This document shows positions 1 through 9,460 of a stretch of DNA of 64,000 nucleotides, piece by piece. The notes under the pieces were generated by a model. It saw only the letters and a program-made list of their open reading frames with translations, was not told the origin of the DNA and made no database searches. A program made the position numbers and the translations under genes. Source of the DNA: Oscheius sp. JU75 (lineage: Eukaryota > Nematoda > Chromadorea > Rhabditida > Rhabditidae); assembly GCA_037178855.1 (NCBI GenBank), contig JASJZC010000001.1, positions 7,316,001 through 7,380,000 of the forward strand. Direction: 5' to 3'. The stretch's first letter is position 1; every line of letters starts with the position of its first letter.

Positions 1-101
1 GCGCGTCCAAACATAAACATGTTGACGACGAGGAAAGGGTACAAAAGGGCTCTCTCAGCCCTCAGATTCCAGCTCTAACACAGCAAACTAAACGTCTAAA
101 A

Positions 102-991
102 ATGATTCGTCAAGCTATTCGCTCTATTTCCACCACAAGGGTTGGACTCTATCGTGAGTTTTCTTTTTACTCTTTGAGTTTGGGATCTTTGGATTTAGTC
201 AAACTTGGGGTCCTGACAGAATTCTTTCCAAATCAAAGGCCAGATACCTAACTTGCTGTAACTGAAGCTCAGACTACACAATTGCTAAGTTCATGGCCGC
301 AATGTGTCTTCTTTAATTGCCAGACTGTTTTGACTATGAACCAAACCAACGTCATAGTTGTTTTTGTTCGGTAGTGGAACTTTTCAGACCCCTATCTCAA
401 AGATAAGACTGATCCCTTGTACTTTGAAGGCTGTGAGAAAGATTCTAGAGATATTTGACCAGAAAAAGCTCCGATCCTTTGATCTCTTCCCAATTTTCGA
501 AAAACATGTAGACTTTGTTTACCCCCCGTCCCTCTCATTGATTGTTTACAGCTAAAAGTGCAAGCGTCCTTCTTGAAATAGCTTATAAGCCTGGTTTTTC
601 AGAAGTTGAGTCTGCCACCTCGAAGATCAAGCAAGGTGCCCAGGAACTTGGAAACATCGGCTACAACAAGGCTGCCGAGGCCGGCAAAGAAGGAAAAGAG
701 AAGGTCAACAGAGCCATGAACAACATTCACAGTCGCTCCGAGGAAGCCTTGAACAAGGCCCAGACCAAGGGACAGATGGCCCAACAGACCGCTGTCGATA
801 CCGAGAAGAGGGTTGAGGACAAGGCTCGTGGTATGGCTGAAACTGCCAAGGAAAAGCTCGAGACTGCCGAGGACAAGGCCAAGGGAATGGCCGAGGCTGC
901 CAAGGAGAAGCTGGAAGATGCCAAGGACAAGACGACCGAGACCTTGAAGAATGCCAAAGAATGGGTCCAGGAGAAGGTCTACGGAAAGTAG
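102..991 (+). CDS. LEA group 3-like protein, predicted mitochondrial
   Basis: Spliced model join(102..153, 603..991), 146 aa. Exon 1 encodes 17 residues (MIRQAIRSISTTRVGLY) rich in R, S and T with no acidic residue, which reads as a mitochondrial presequence. It ends at a GTGAGT donor. Exon 2 starts after a TTTTTCAG acceptor and keeps frame. The mature part is alanine, lysine and glutamate rich, with 11-mer-like units such as AKEKLETAEDK and AKEKLEDAKDK, the hallmark of group 3 LEA proteins. These are mostly disordered and form amphipathic helices on drying, stabilising membranes and proteins; mitochondrial forms protect the inner membrane. The 449-nt intron is long for this window. AATAAA lies at 1039-1044, about 50 nt after the stop. 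Family assignment rests on composition and repeats; targeting is inferred. Confidence 0.8.
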
Positions 992-1326
992 ATCCAATTC
1001 GACATACGATACTTGTAAGCAAATGATCTGCTGTAAATAATAAATTGTACACACCCAGTCTCATTTTTTCCGATCACAGGAACATTTGGAGTTCACAGGG
1101 TAGAATAATAAGAATACGAAGAGGAAGGGAGAGTCATGAAGAAGGTAGAAAAGTAAAGGCCAAACCCAGAGGAAGACCAGAGTTCAGGTCCCTAGTAGAG
1201 AGTCAATGAGAGAAAGAAAAACTAGAAGAAAGTCAAACAAAGAGAACAAGAGAAATTGGACACATTATTATTAGATGTCAGTCTACTTGGGAGAGAAGTA
1301 GGCAGGTAGCATCAGATTCATTTTTT

Positions 1327-2077
1327 TTATCCGGGGGTTCCTCCAGTTCCAGACGCCTTGGGAGCAGACGTTCCTCTGCCAGTTCCGGGGGCGCTGAAGT
1401 AGCACAATTGGTTTCCGAAGCCAGCTCCTCCTCTTCCGAAGTAGGCCGAGATGGTTTCTCCTTCAGATCCAGACGAGGTAGCAGGAATAGAAGAGGCACC
1501 TCCGAGGGCGGTCATCGTCGAGGATTCGGAAGGCAGTTCAGCCACAGCAGTCATAGTAGATGGTCCGGAAGGAGTAGCTCCGAGAGCAGTCATTGTGGAA
1601 GATCCAGTGCCTGTGAGGCTCCGCCAACAGCAGTCATGATCAAAGGATAGCTGGGCATCAATCCAATGGCGTAGAGGAACCGAAAGGAATCGGAGCTCTG
1701 ACTGCAGTCATGGTCGAGAGTCCAGGAGCAGCACCGACGGCAATCATCGTAGACTGAAGAGGATGGCCACCCGCAGCAGTCATAGTCGTCCTCCTCTCCA
1801 TATCGTCCGCGTCTCTCACTTGTGAGGATGTCGCATCCTTCTCTTCCTTTTTTGTTTCCTTCTTCTGGTCCTTCGTCTCTTGCTTCTTCTTCTCCAGCTT
1901 CGGATCCCCTTTCTCCTTGGTGGTCGATGTGACTGGAGTTACGGTACTATCCACTTTCTTATAGTTGTAACACGGTTCCTTCTTCTTGCCTCCACATTGT
2001 AGCAGTGCTGGGAAAAGAGAGTAGAGTACGATTACGAGAAGCCAAAAGATTTTTTTACTCCGGTCGTCAGTTTCCAA
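1327..2077 (-). CDS. Low-complexity repeat protein with N-terminal hydrophobic segment
   Basis: Tentative model complement(join(1327..1610, 1681..2077)), about 226 codons, with a 70-nt intron whose removal keeps both frame and repeat register. The N-terminal part has a hydrophobic stretch (FWLLVIVLYSLFPALL), then a K/E-rich spacer, then five or six imperfect units of the type STMTA-V/L-G-x-x-P, and a G/S-rich tail. No ATG is visible at the 5' end of the open frame: it opens with TTG and an in-frame stop lies upstream, so a further 5' exon is needed or the model is wrong. A TATA-like TATATAAG sits near 2098-2106 on the coding strand. The plus strand of the same DNA also reads as a repeat (RAVIVED units), so strand choice is uncertain. 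Family not recognised. Confidence 0.35.
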
Positions 2078-2337
2078 TTTGTACGCGTTAGAAGTTACCT
2101 TATATAGCCCTCAATACATAGCTTTCCTGTATATTCTTCCAAATTGTGAAAGCCTGCTATGTGATACCCAAACTATGCAATCACAGCTATTTTTTCTCAC
2201 ATTCTCTCAATCTGTTCATGACCTCCGGGTGACTGTTTGACAGAGCTCCTTCCCCGTCTTTGACGGCCGTAACTTTCCTCCCCTCACGATGTTTGTTCAT
2301 CACAATCCCCCGAGATCCGCATCCTACTTCTATCACC

Positions 2338-2733
2338 ATGCTGCTTCTCCTTCTCTGCTTCGTCTCTCTTGTTTCCGCCTGTGCTCCAGCCAATTCTATC
2401 ATCTCTAACCACTTCGAGAAATGGCTAGAAGATGGTGAGACGACTACCAGTACAGAGGATCCGATTCTTCCTACACCATCGGCTCTAGTAGCTACAGTCA
2501 TTCCAGAAGGACATTCTCTGACCTGGAGACAGATCTCGTCTCGGCAGAAGAACAGCTACAGACCGGGAGCAGAAACTTTCAGTGGTACGTTTAGTTAGGT
2601 CGTTTTTGACTACCTACTGTGCTTTTACTAAAAACTCTCTCCAGAGATTTACCGCCGCCTGGAAAAGCAGAATATGCAGCACTTGGTGGCTGTGGAACCC
2701 GAAGGTCAACGTCCATCAGGAATCTTCTCGTGA
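2338..2733 (+). CDS. Small secreted protein, unknown family
   Basis: Model join(2338..2584, 2645..2733), 111 aa. The first 15-17 residues are a classic signal peptide (MLLLLLCFVSLVSAC). The mature chain is S/T-rich and ends with a charged segment containing IYRRLEKQNMQHL. The intron is 60 nt, GTACGT to CTCCAG, and the phase-1 junction keeps frame. Two AATAAA signals follow at about 2774-2786, just before the stop of the convergent cathepsin gene at 2793. I do not recognise a domain. The product is probably secreted or luminal; function unknown. Confidence 0.55.
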
Positions 2734-2792
2734 TCACCACGGTCCAATGTATATTTATCGGAAAGACACTATAAATAAAGAATAAATAGACT

Positions 2793-5006
2793 CTAGACAA
2801 GCGCCGTCTCGTATTCCAACCCGTACTTTTCCATCGAATCCACGTTGATTCTGAAGGTGCCCCCGTCGCCCCAATGATTGCCGAAACTGTTGATGGCCAA
2901 CCAATAATGGGTTCCATCTTCTTCTTGACCCCAGCCGATGAGTCGAACCACGTGCCAATAGACGATTCGGTCCGAGAAGCCCTCTTCTGGGAAGGGTCGG
3001 AAGACGCCTAGAAGAGAATATTTCAGGCAGCAATGTTAGCGTCCTTTCTGGCCCGAATATGGGCTTAGAAATGTTCAATCAAAAGATTGCAGTCCTTTCG
3101 CCTTCGAAAAGCTGGTTCTAAACTCGACTTACCATTAGAATAGTGAAGGAACTCTTCGGTCACAGGGAAGGCCATCGTAGTTGGACCGTAGTGTGAGATT
3201 TCTTTCTTTAAAATAGTCCTAATCTGGTCGACGGAGAGCGGAGCAGTCTCATTCAATTTGCCGATAATGGTCGGTACTTGAGCCTTCTCCTTTCCGTCCG
3301 CACTGACTGTCATCGTTCGCGGATACATTGAGTAGGCTATTTGGGCTGAAATTGGGATCTAGTGGGGAGAAGAAAGTCGAACTCTACCAAACTTCTTATC
3401 GTCGTCGTACTTGTTCTGATAGTAGATGTTCTGACATCTCCGAATGCACGTCCGTTTACCCTCGGCGGCGAAGAATGTGGCTGGAGAACAGGGAACACCG
3501 CAGTTGTGATCGAAAGAGTACGGACGGCAGCCGTCTCTTCCTCCTGAAGGTTCAAGTTCGATCCCTCAAGCTGTAGCTCCTGCATAGTTCCCAAATTCAA
3601 ATTTCGTATCCAACTAGTTACCCCAGCCTAATTTATAAGACTTTTAGTTTTGTTCCAAACAAACTACCCCAAAAAAAGTTCGATTGCTTCGAAAGCAATT
3701 TTGGAAGCTTTTGTTCGAAACAAACGCTTGGGTGTTATCCCTAGAAAAAAAAAGAAAGTTGGCACCAAATTACCCTCGAGGAAAAAGCATAAAAGGCGAG
3801 GAATCGACAAAGGAAACCATAACATCGAGACGGGATCGCCCTGGGCACCGTTTCTCCCGGAGAAATCGCTACCCAGTCTACCTCGAAAACTTTATTTAAC
3901 CCTTTCATTTGAAACATTTTTCAGCGGTCTCTTGTATACAAGCCTCTCGGTAGTGATGTTAAAAGAAAAGATCGGGTTCACACCTGCGGTAAAAAAAATA
4001 TTAACTAGAACAAGATAAACAAATATATGGACTATACTACACCCAGTAATTTTGGCGCTACAGTAATTCAATAGGCGAGAAGTAATCGCAAAGTGAGAAC
4101 TTTTTTTCGCAAAGTGAGAACTTTTTTTTTTTCAAAAGCTTCTTTTCCACAGGTAAAAGGTTTTTTCGTCGTACACGGTGTGGCTTATAAAAGCAATGCA
4201 TCCTACAACGACAAGTACATCGACCACATCGAGATTGAAACAACAACTAGATAGTCTAATAAATGTGTCACATAAACACAAGTGACTTTAGTAATGTTTT
4301 GCAAGCCTCTGGTCTTTCTCTGGTAGTTCACCTTGGTCTTGGGATAGATTAGCGAATCTTCTTTCTCAGATTACCCAGAAGGAAAGAAAGACTCTCATTC
4401 GCCGGACAACTATGATCAATGTCAGTAGCCTTTAGGCCTAGAGCTACTGTTTGTTTTGCATGAAAAATGTGGCGCTCAACTGTCAGTCTACCCCTGCATA
4501 CCTGTGACAAGTCCCTCATTGACAAAATAGGTCAACGCCTTCAGGGGGTCTCCTCCATAACAGTTGCCGCAGACACTGCAACAACCCAGGACATCCTCTT
4601 CCGACAAGAGAGCTCGGAATGTTCCATTGGACTGGATACAGGCCCGATCTGAAGCCACCCCAACTGCTGCCACTGCCTGAAAAGGAAGTTTCTTCCTTTT
4701 TGACCTTGATATCTACAAAACAACTCCCACACCCTCCTTGGTTGGGGACATTGGAAATGCTAGGACAGTGGGGCCACTTCAGTCTGGAATCGAAGTGTGT
4801 GGGAAGAGAATTGTCATCGATGTCTTCGAGTTCCCTAAACTTTCTCATCGAGCCTATTAGATGGCGACAAACTGTATGTGTCGTTTCATAGTGTCGCTGT
4901 TGAAGAACTTGTTGACTTCGTCAAGATATTCACGAACGGCCGTGGCATTTCGGGTATAGACGAAGCCGTAGGATCGATTCTTCACTCCGAACTTGTTAAA
5001 TTTGGC
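2793..5006 (-). CDS. Cathepsin B-like cysteine protease (5' end unresolved)
   Basis: Exons complement(join(2793..3007, 3133..3345, 3388..3543, 4502..4676, 4717..4834, 4873..5006)) give 336 in-frame codons. A papain inhibitor-like prosegment (KFNKFG) is followed by LPTHFDSRLKWPHC at the mature start and the catalytic loop NQGGCGSC. Next come the cathepsin B cysteine signature CCSVCGNCYGG, GCRPYSFDHNC (a shortened occluding loop), the histidine region WHVVRLIGWG and the asparagine region INSFGNHWGDGG. Oddities: Phe replaces the usual Trp after the catalytic Cys, NSF replaces NSW, and only one His is visible in the occluding loop. The exon with the signal peptide upstream of 5006 could not be placed; it must lie close to or overlap the divergent ML gene at 5213. 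Expected role is lysosomal or secreted (gut) proteolysis. Confidence 0.85.
3544..4501 (-). other. 958-nt intron of the cathepsin B-like gene
   Basis: This intron is over 20 times longer than its siblings (38-43 nt). It contains AT-rich low-complexity sequence, a short inverted repeat (ATTGCTT with AAGCAAT) near 3684-3700, a direct duplication of CGCAAAGTGAGAAC at about 4088-4120, and a TATAAAA near 4186 with only a 29-codon ORF after it. I see no supported gene here; it may hold a decayed insertion. Confidence 0.5.
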
Positions 5007-5212
5007 CTGGAATAGACATGGACATTGTTGTGCAACCCTGTGATCCGAGTTCGATGTCATTTCTATGAGCAAAGTCTTTTTCTGAGCAGAAATCACTCAC
5101 GTGGCTTCTTTCTGCTAAAGGAACTGCTCATTATCAGAGTTGATAAGCTCTCTTTTCTCCCGTACGTACCTCGTTTGCTACGACCTTTTGACTCTCCTTC
5201 ATTTTCAGAAAC

Positions 5213-5931
5213 ATGCTCTCTCGGGTAGTTTTGTCTCTTGCTCTAGTCTGTTTGGCTTCTGCCGCCAACTGTAATATCAAGTGGCCCAATGGAACCGACA
5301 CCAAGTTGACTTGGTGGGACTGTGGAGGAGACATGACCTTCACCTCAGTCACTCCCCAGGACAAGAAGGGCAACTACGAGTATCCGATCAAGCTCACGGA
5401 GCCGCTCATCATCATGACCAACGCCAACAACCCGAAGCACGTCTACTCTTCTCCCACCTTGAAGCAGGTTTGTCTCTCGAAACGTTAGCTAGAGATTCTT
5501 CTTAACATCCATTGCTACCCAGAAAGTAGTATGGAAACCTGCAAAAAGCGGCGCGATTAGTCGGTTTAGGAGGTAAAGATGCGTCTTTTGTTCTATCGAA
5601 ACAGGGTACCTAGATAAGACAGAGCAAGCATCAAACATTTCAGGACATCAACGTTTTCCAATGGAACGAGCACGACAGTTGTGCCTGGTCAAAACTACCA
5701 ACCTACGGACTCCTGACAAACTTGGATGCCTGTACTAACGGTGTTTCGTGCCCAATCAAGACCGGACAGCAGAAGATCGGCTTCGAGCTCGATTTCTCCG
5801 ACACCCCTAAGATCATTGCAATGCTGGCGGACGATGCTCCATATGAGATGCAGTACATTCTCCACGATGCAAATCTCGGTCAGGCCATGTGTCTCACATT
5901 CCAGGCCCGGGCTTACACTAAAGTTCACTAG
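5213..5931 (+). CDS. ML-domain (MD-2/NPC2-related) lipid-binding secreted protein
   Basis: Model join(5213..5467, 5644..5931), 180 aa. A signal peptide (MLSRVVLSLALVCLASA) is followed by about 160 residues with the ML-domain cysteine pattern, including a Cys near the mature N-terminus, a central DSCAW and the SCPIKTGQQ strand typical of NPC2/ML proteins. ML proteins bind sterols or other lipids in the extracellular or endolysosomal lumen. The acceptor-like TTTTCAG ends 4 nt before the ATG, suggesting trans-splicing. AATAAA at 5932-5937 starts on the base after the stop codon, so the 3' UTR must be tiny or overlap the convergent gene that ends at 5939. Exact ligand is unknown. Confidence 0.85.
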
Positions 5932-5938
5932 AATAAAA

Positions 5939-6224
5939 TCATACCTTCCATGTCGAGTTCTGATTCTCGTTGACTTGTTTGACGAGTTTTCTCAGGTAGT
6001 CCTGATCGAGTCTGTTGGGTTCTTCTTCGCTCTGTACCTTCATCTGGGACCAAACTATGTAACCGATTCCGCCAAATACTGCTACAGCTGAATACGAAAG
6101 GGTTGGCGGATAGAAAAAGCTTCTCACCTAAGATAGAGAAAAAGATGATGCCTATGCGAAGCCATAGACTACTACTGGCTGGACGGTTCCTCTCCTCGCG
6201 TCTGTGGTCCTTCTCTACGAACAT
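5939..6224 (-). CDS. Small single-pass membrane protein, 81 aa
   Basis: Model complement(join(5939..6087, 6128..6224)) with a 40-nt intron (GTGAGA to ATTCAG). The start is placed at MFVEKDHRR because an acceptor-like CTTTCAG lies 5 nt upstream and the open frame further upstream lacks ATG. A basic N-terminus precedes one strong membrane span (LRIGIIFFSILAVAVFGGIG), followed by a charged, probably helical tail ending NSTWKV. The size and the post-membrane acidic helix recall small mitochondrial assembly factors such as UQCC3, but the resemblance is too weak for a name. It is convergent with the ML gene, with only 7 nt between the stop codons. Confidence 0.6.
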
Positions 6225-6433
6225 GTGGTCTGAAAGAGTCTGAACTACAGGCACAGTAGCATTTCAGTTCACAAGAGAAACAGTCGCTATTAGGGGAAGA
6301 TAGGGAGCCGGCTCTTAAGCTATATGTGGCTCCCAATTCCGATGGGTGACATGCGCAAACAGGCCGCCGTCCGGCGCGGAGTCCGGATCAGAAGCTCTCA
6401 GATTGGCAGTCAATCACAGTGCCAAAGAGTATT

Positions 6434-7668
6434 TTAGGAAGAAGGCTGGGCCCCGATGAGAGACCGCTTCATGGAACGGAAGGACAGTTTGTGCATGCAG
6501 AGAGCAATGAATAGGAGGGCTCTCTCTCTCTCGTAAACAGAGAGTACTAATTGAGCTGGAGCAGAGGGCAAGCTCCGCTTCACTAAGCAGCTGGAGGCGC
6601 CCAAAACAAACGAGGATGAACTGAGAGAGCGACTGCGTGAAGCAGGATCATCTCTCTGATATAGACCGAACACTTGAAACTGTGCGGGAACTCTCGGGTT
6701 CAGACTGCTTGATGTGATGTCTCTGGGACAGAAGTCCAGGCTCATTCTCCGCTCGACGGCTCTTTGCAAAAATGAAGAGCGAATTTCCAATGACTTTTCT
6801 TCAAGCGCAACGCTGGACACCTAGCTCGGGCCACTCTTGTATATCTTCAAGGCTCGGATCAAAAAGAGTCTGTGAAATGGATGGTATACTCTGACGTTGA
6901 CTCAATGTAAGGGGAAAACTGCCTTTTGGAGAGAAGAATAGATGAAACTGGCTCTGTACTGTGGACTGAACAATGTTCTAGACGAGCTACTGTCAAAAAT
7001 TGAAAACAGCCAGCGATGTCTCAAACAAAAGTTCTTGACGTGATGAACCGATGTTTTCTGTGACTGCTGGAGGATTTTGGCGGACTAAAGCAGTGATTCC
7101 AGGACAATACTTACTTGCCAGATTGGTCTGCGACATGACTAGGAAGCGAGGTACGATGTGGACTGACTCAGAAGGAGGACAAACTTGAAATGACATCAGA
7201 AAGTGTAAAAAGAAACTAGCTGCTTGGCCATCAAGATAAGTCCGGGCTAGAGGCAAAAGATGACCGGAGGCAAAGTTCCAAGACGACAGTTGTTCGTGGC
7301 AGATCACGAGAGACAGGGAGTGAGAGAGAATGAGAGAGTAATTGGTCTGAAGGGGACCGGGTCCGGACCATGGCAGACCGGAAGGGCCGGTTCGTCGCGT
7401 TACGAACGCGAACAGTGAGAAGGCGACCAAGACAAATATGTCTAGAACACCCCAGAAAACTTCAGAGATTGTCTTTCAACGTACATAAGCTTTACACAGA
7501 CAGCGTGCTACATCTTTTTTAAAGCCTACGATAACTGAGACATTCTCACAGAAAAGCAAAAGAACACTGTCACTCATTGGTCGAAAATGTCACTTTTCAT
7601 CTAAATTTCGACTCACCCGTTTCTTCCGCATTGTATTCTGCAGTCCTTCTTCTCCTGCGAGAATCCAT
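6434..7668 (-). CDS. Possible membrane-anchored protein gene, exon structure unresolved
   Basis: A plausible first exon (7617-7668) encodes MDSRRRRRTAEYNAEETG and ends at GTGAGT. A phase-compatible acceptor near 7458 leads into an open frame with one membrane span (FWGVLDIFVLVAFSLFAF) and then TRRTGPSGLPWSGPG. It continues about 100 codons to a GTAAGT donor near 7115. A separate same-strand open frame of 128 codons occupies 6434-6820 and could be a later exon. I found no diagnostic motif. The GPxGLP sequence recalls cytochrome P450 N-termini, but no haem-binding signature is present. Treat as a placeholder. Confidence 0.28.
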
Positions 7669-7851
7669 AAACCTACAACAAGTTAGGAACGGAGCTCAGT
7701 TAGAAATAGCCGTTAGTGACCTTCACGTCTGTACAAACAGAGCGCGGACATTGATTGCGGACCAAGCTTGCGTGGTAGTATCTGAGCGATAAAACGGCTA
7801 TTCATTTGGGTATCACAGAATTGGGCAAATTTGAATGAGTACTGACGGATT

Positions 7852-8645
7852 TTATGCTTCGAGTGCGACGGGTTCCCGTTTCTTTTGAGGCTTTTCTCGT
7901 TCCTTTTGTTTTTCGGCAGCTGGCAGTTCTGTTGAAGGAGCTTCGGGAAGAGCGAGTTCGCTTGCCAGCAAGTCCTCGAGCTCTCTCTCGACGTCTCCAA
8001 TGTCGGTGGCTGATAGCTGTCCGGAAATGAGCGAAGAAATCTCTGCTTGATATTCAGCCGACTCTTTCGTCTCGTCCATAATCTTCTCCACCTCGTCTAT
8101 ATCCAGAATCTGAAGCAGAAATACATCAAAAAGAGAAATTCTTACCGAATTGAGTCTCTTGAGCGCGTCATTTCCATTTCGAAGACCTTCTACGACTCGT
8201 TGTTGTATGTCGGCAAATTCCAGATCGTTTACCTGAACAGAATTCAACGAAAATTCCTCAAATCTTGAGAAAACTCACCATTCGTTCAATCTGATTCAGC
8301 TGTTGCAACGTTTGGTCAATGACATTCTCTTGAAATCTCTTTTTCTTCAATAATAATAGCGCCTTGCTGATAAATCATAGGTTAGAGAAAACAGCATAAA
8401 GACACTGACTCTTTCTTGCCTTCCCGAATGAGTTCCTTGGCCAATTCGCGTTCTTTCTCTAGACATTTCTCCTTCCTCTTTATGAACTGTTTCATTTTGT
8501 CCCGTTGTGTTTTCAATTGCTGGAAAGTGGCGATGTGGAAGCAAAGATGAAAGGAACTCACTAAAATAGCTTGATCCTGCTCTGTAATTTCGCAGTTCTG
8601 GACGGGAGTCGGCGGTTTGGACTTTTTAGAGAAGAGTCCGCCCAT
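7852..8645 (-). CDS. CHMP6: CHMP6 / VPS20, ESCRT-III subunit
   Basis: Exons complement(join(7852..8109, 8146..8232, 8279..8366, 8410..8519, 8562..8645)), 208 aa, close to the family length. It starts [10 protein letters not shown]; Gly2 is the N-myristoylation site used by CHMP6 for membrane binding. The K/R-rich first helices contain [14 protein letters not shown] and [12 protein letters not shown]. The family helix [19 protein letters not shown] and ILDIDEVEKIMDET follow, then an acidic helix and a K/E/P-rich tail. CHMP6 links ESCRT-II to SNF7 polymerisation on endosomes. All introns are 36-46 nt. An acceptor-like CTTTTCAG lies 1 nt before the ATG. Exons 1-4 and the 5' flank are duplicated around the Helitron at 16-22 kb. 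The tail is somewhat longer than the vertebrate one. Confidence 0.93.
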
Positions 8646-9460
8646 TCTGAAAAGTAGAACTTGATTTTTAAAAAAACGTATAACAGAGCTGAGAATGATA
8701 AATAAGCATGGGCAGAGCGCGTGGAAGACAAAATGCAGGGGGTGACTGGGAAATCGGAGTCGCAAACACGTACAAATATGTTTACTGAGTAAAAGCAAGG
8801 GATATCAGCTGTTTCACATCTTTTTTATAGTTTCAGCAAGAAAGAAAGGATTATATTAAGGTTTCAATAAAGCAAAATAAGGAAGGAGTTGTTCCCACAG
8901 TTCAGGCACCAAAATCGTCGGGAAGACCATCTATAAAAGCTCAACCTATTGTTTTTTCATTCAATGGTCACAATTTCTCTGCCATGGAAGAGCTACGATC
9001 AAAAATACTACCCACACACTAATGAAACCCCTGCTCTGCTGGCCCAAGCGTCAGAATGCATAAGATGTGAGCAAATGAGTGTCGTGTGTTGGCTCGTTTC
9101 CACGAAAAGCCCCCTACGGGTATACAAATCCGATTAGTTGACTCGCCGTCAAGTGTTACTGCTTCCACTGCTCAGCTCCACGTTTTCAGAGTACAGTCCA
9201 AAATGGATTCCCTCTATTATTTGCACACTTCGCAAAAGCATTTATTTAGTATTTTACACAGACCAACATAAAAGAGGAAATAGAAATGGAAGAAAATGAG
9301 AAATTGAGACAGCTCAGAATTTTGAAAAACATTTGACCTTATAAAGGCACGTGTTCAAATGATGAAAATCCCTCACCCTGTTCCTATCCAGAAGACGTTT
9401 CCTGTCTCATTCGTCCCCCGATTTCTACCATTTGATGTGCCCATTGCATGTTTAATTCAA
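8146..9460. repeat. Segmental duplication, parental side (CHMP6 exons 1-4 and 5' flank)
   Basis: The stretch from CHMP6 exon 4 through exon 1 and its upstream flank recurs at 15980-16336 plus 21912-22290, split there by the Helitron. Near-identical blocks outside the exons include the region around 8690-8745 (matching about 22068-22122) and 9293-9455 (matching about 22125-22288), the latter with a CTTATAAAGG box. The 550 nt at about 8748-9292 are absent from the copy. A TATAAAA at 8932-8938 within that extra segment precedes a 58-codon ORF (8964-9137), which I do not consider supported. Confidence 0.85.

Noticed and set aside
599-1054. Hydrophobic minus-strand ORF opposite the LEA gene
   Set aside because: Shadow of the alanine/lysine/glutamate repeats; the plus strand has splice sites, presequence and family repeats.
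5939-6224. Naming the 81-aa membrane protein UQCC3
   Set aside because: Only size, one membrane span and a vague C-terminal similarity support it; not enough for a name.
6993-7430. Cytochrome P450 N-terminus suggested by a membrane span plus GPSGLP
   Set aside because: No I-helix, ExxR or haem-binding Cys signature anywhere downstream on the strand; left as an unresolved gene.
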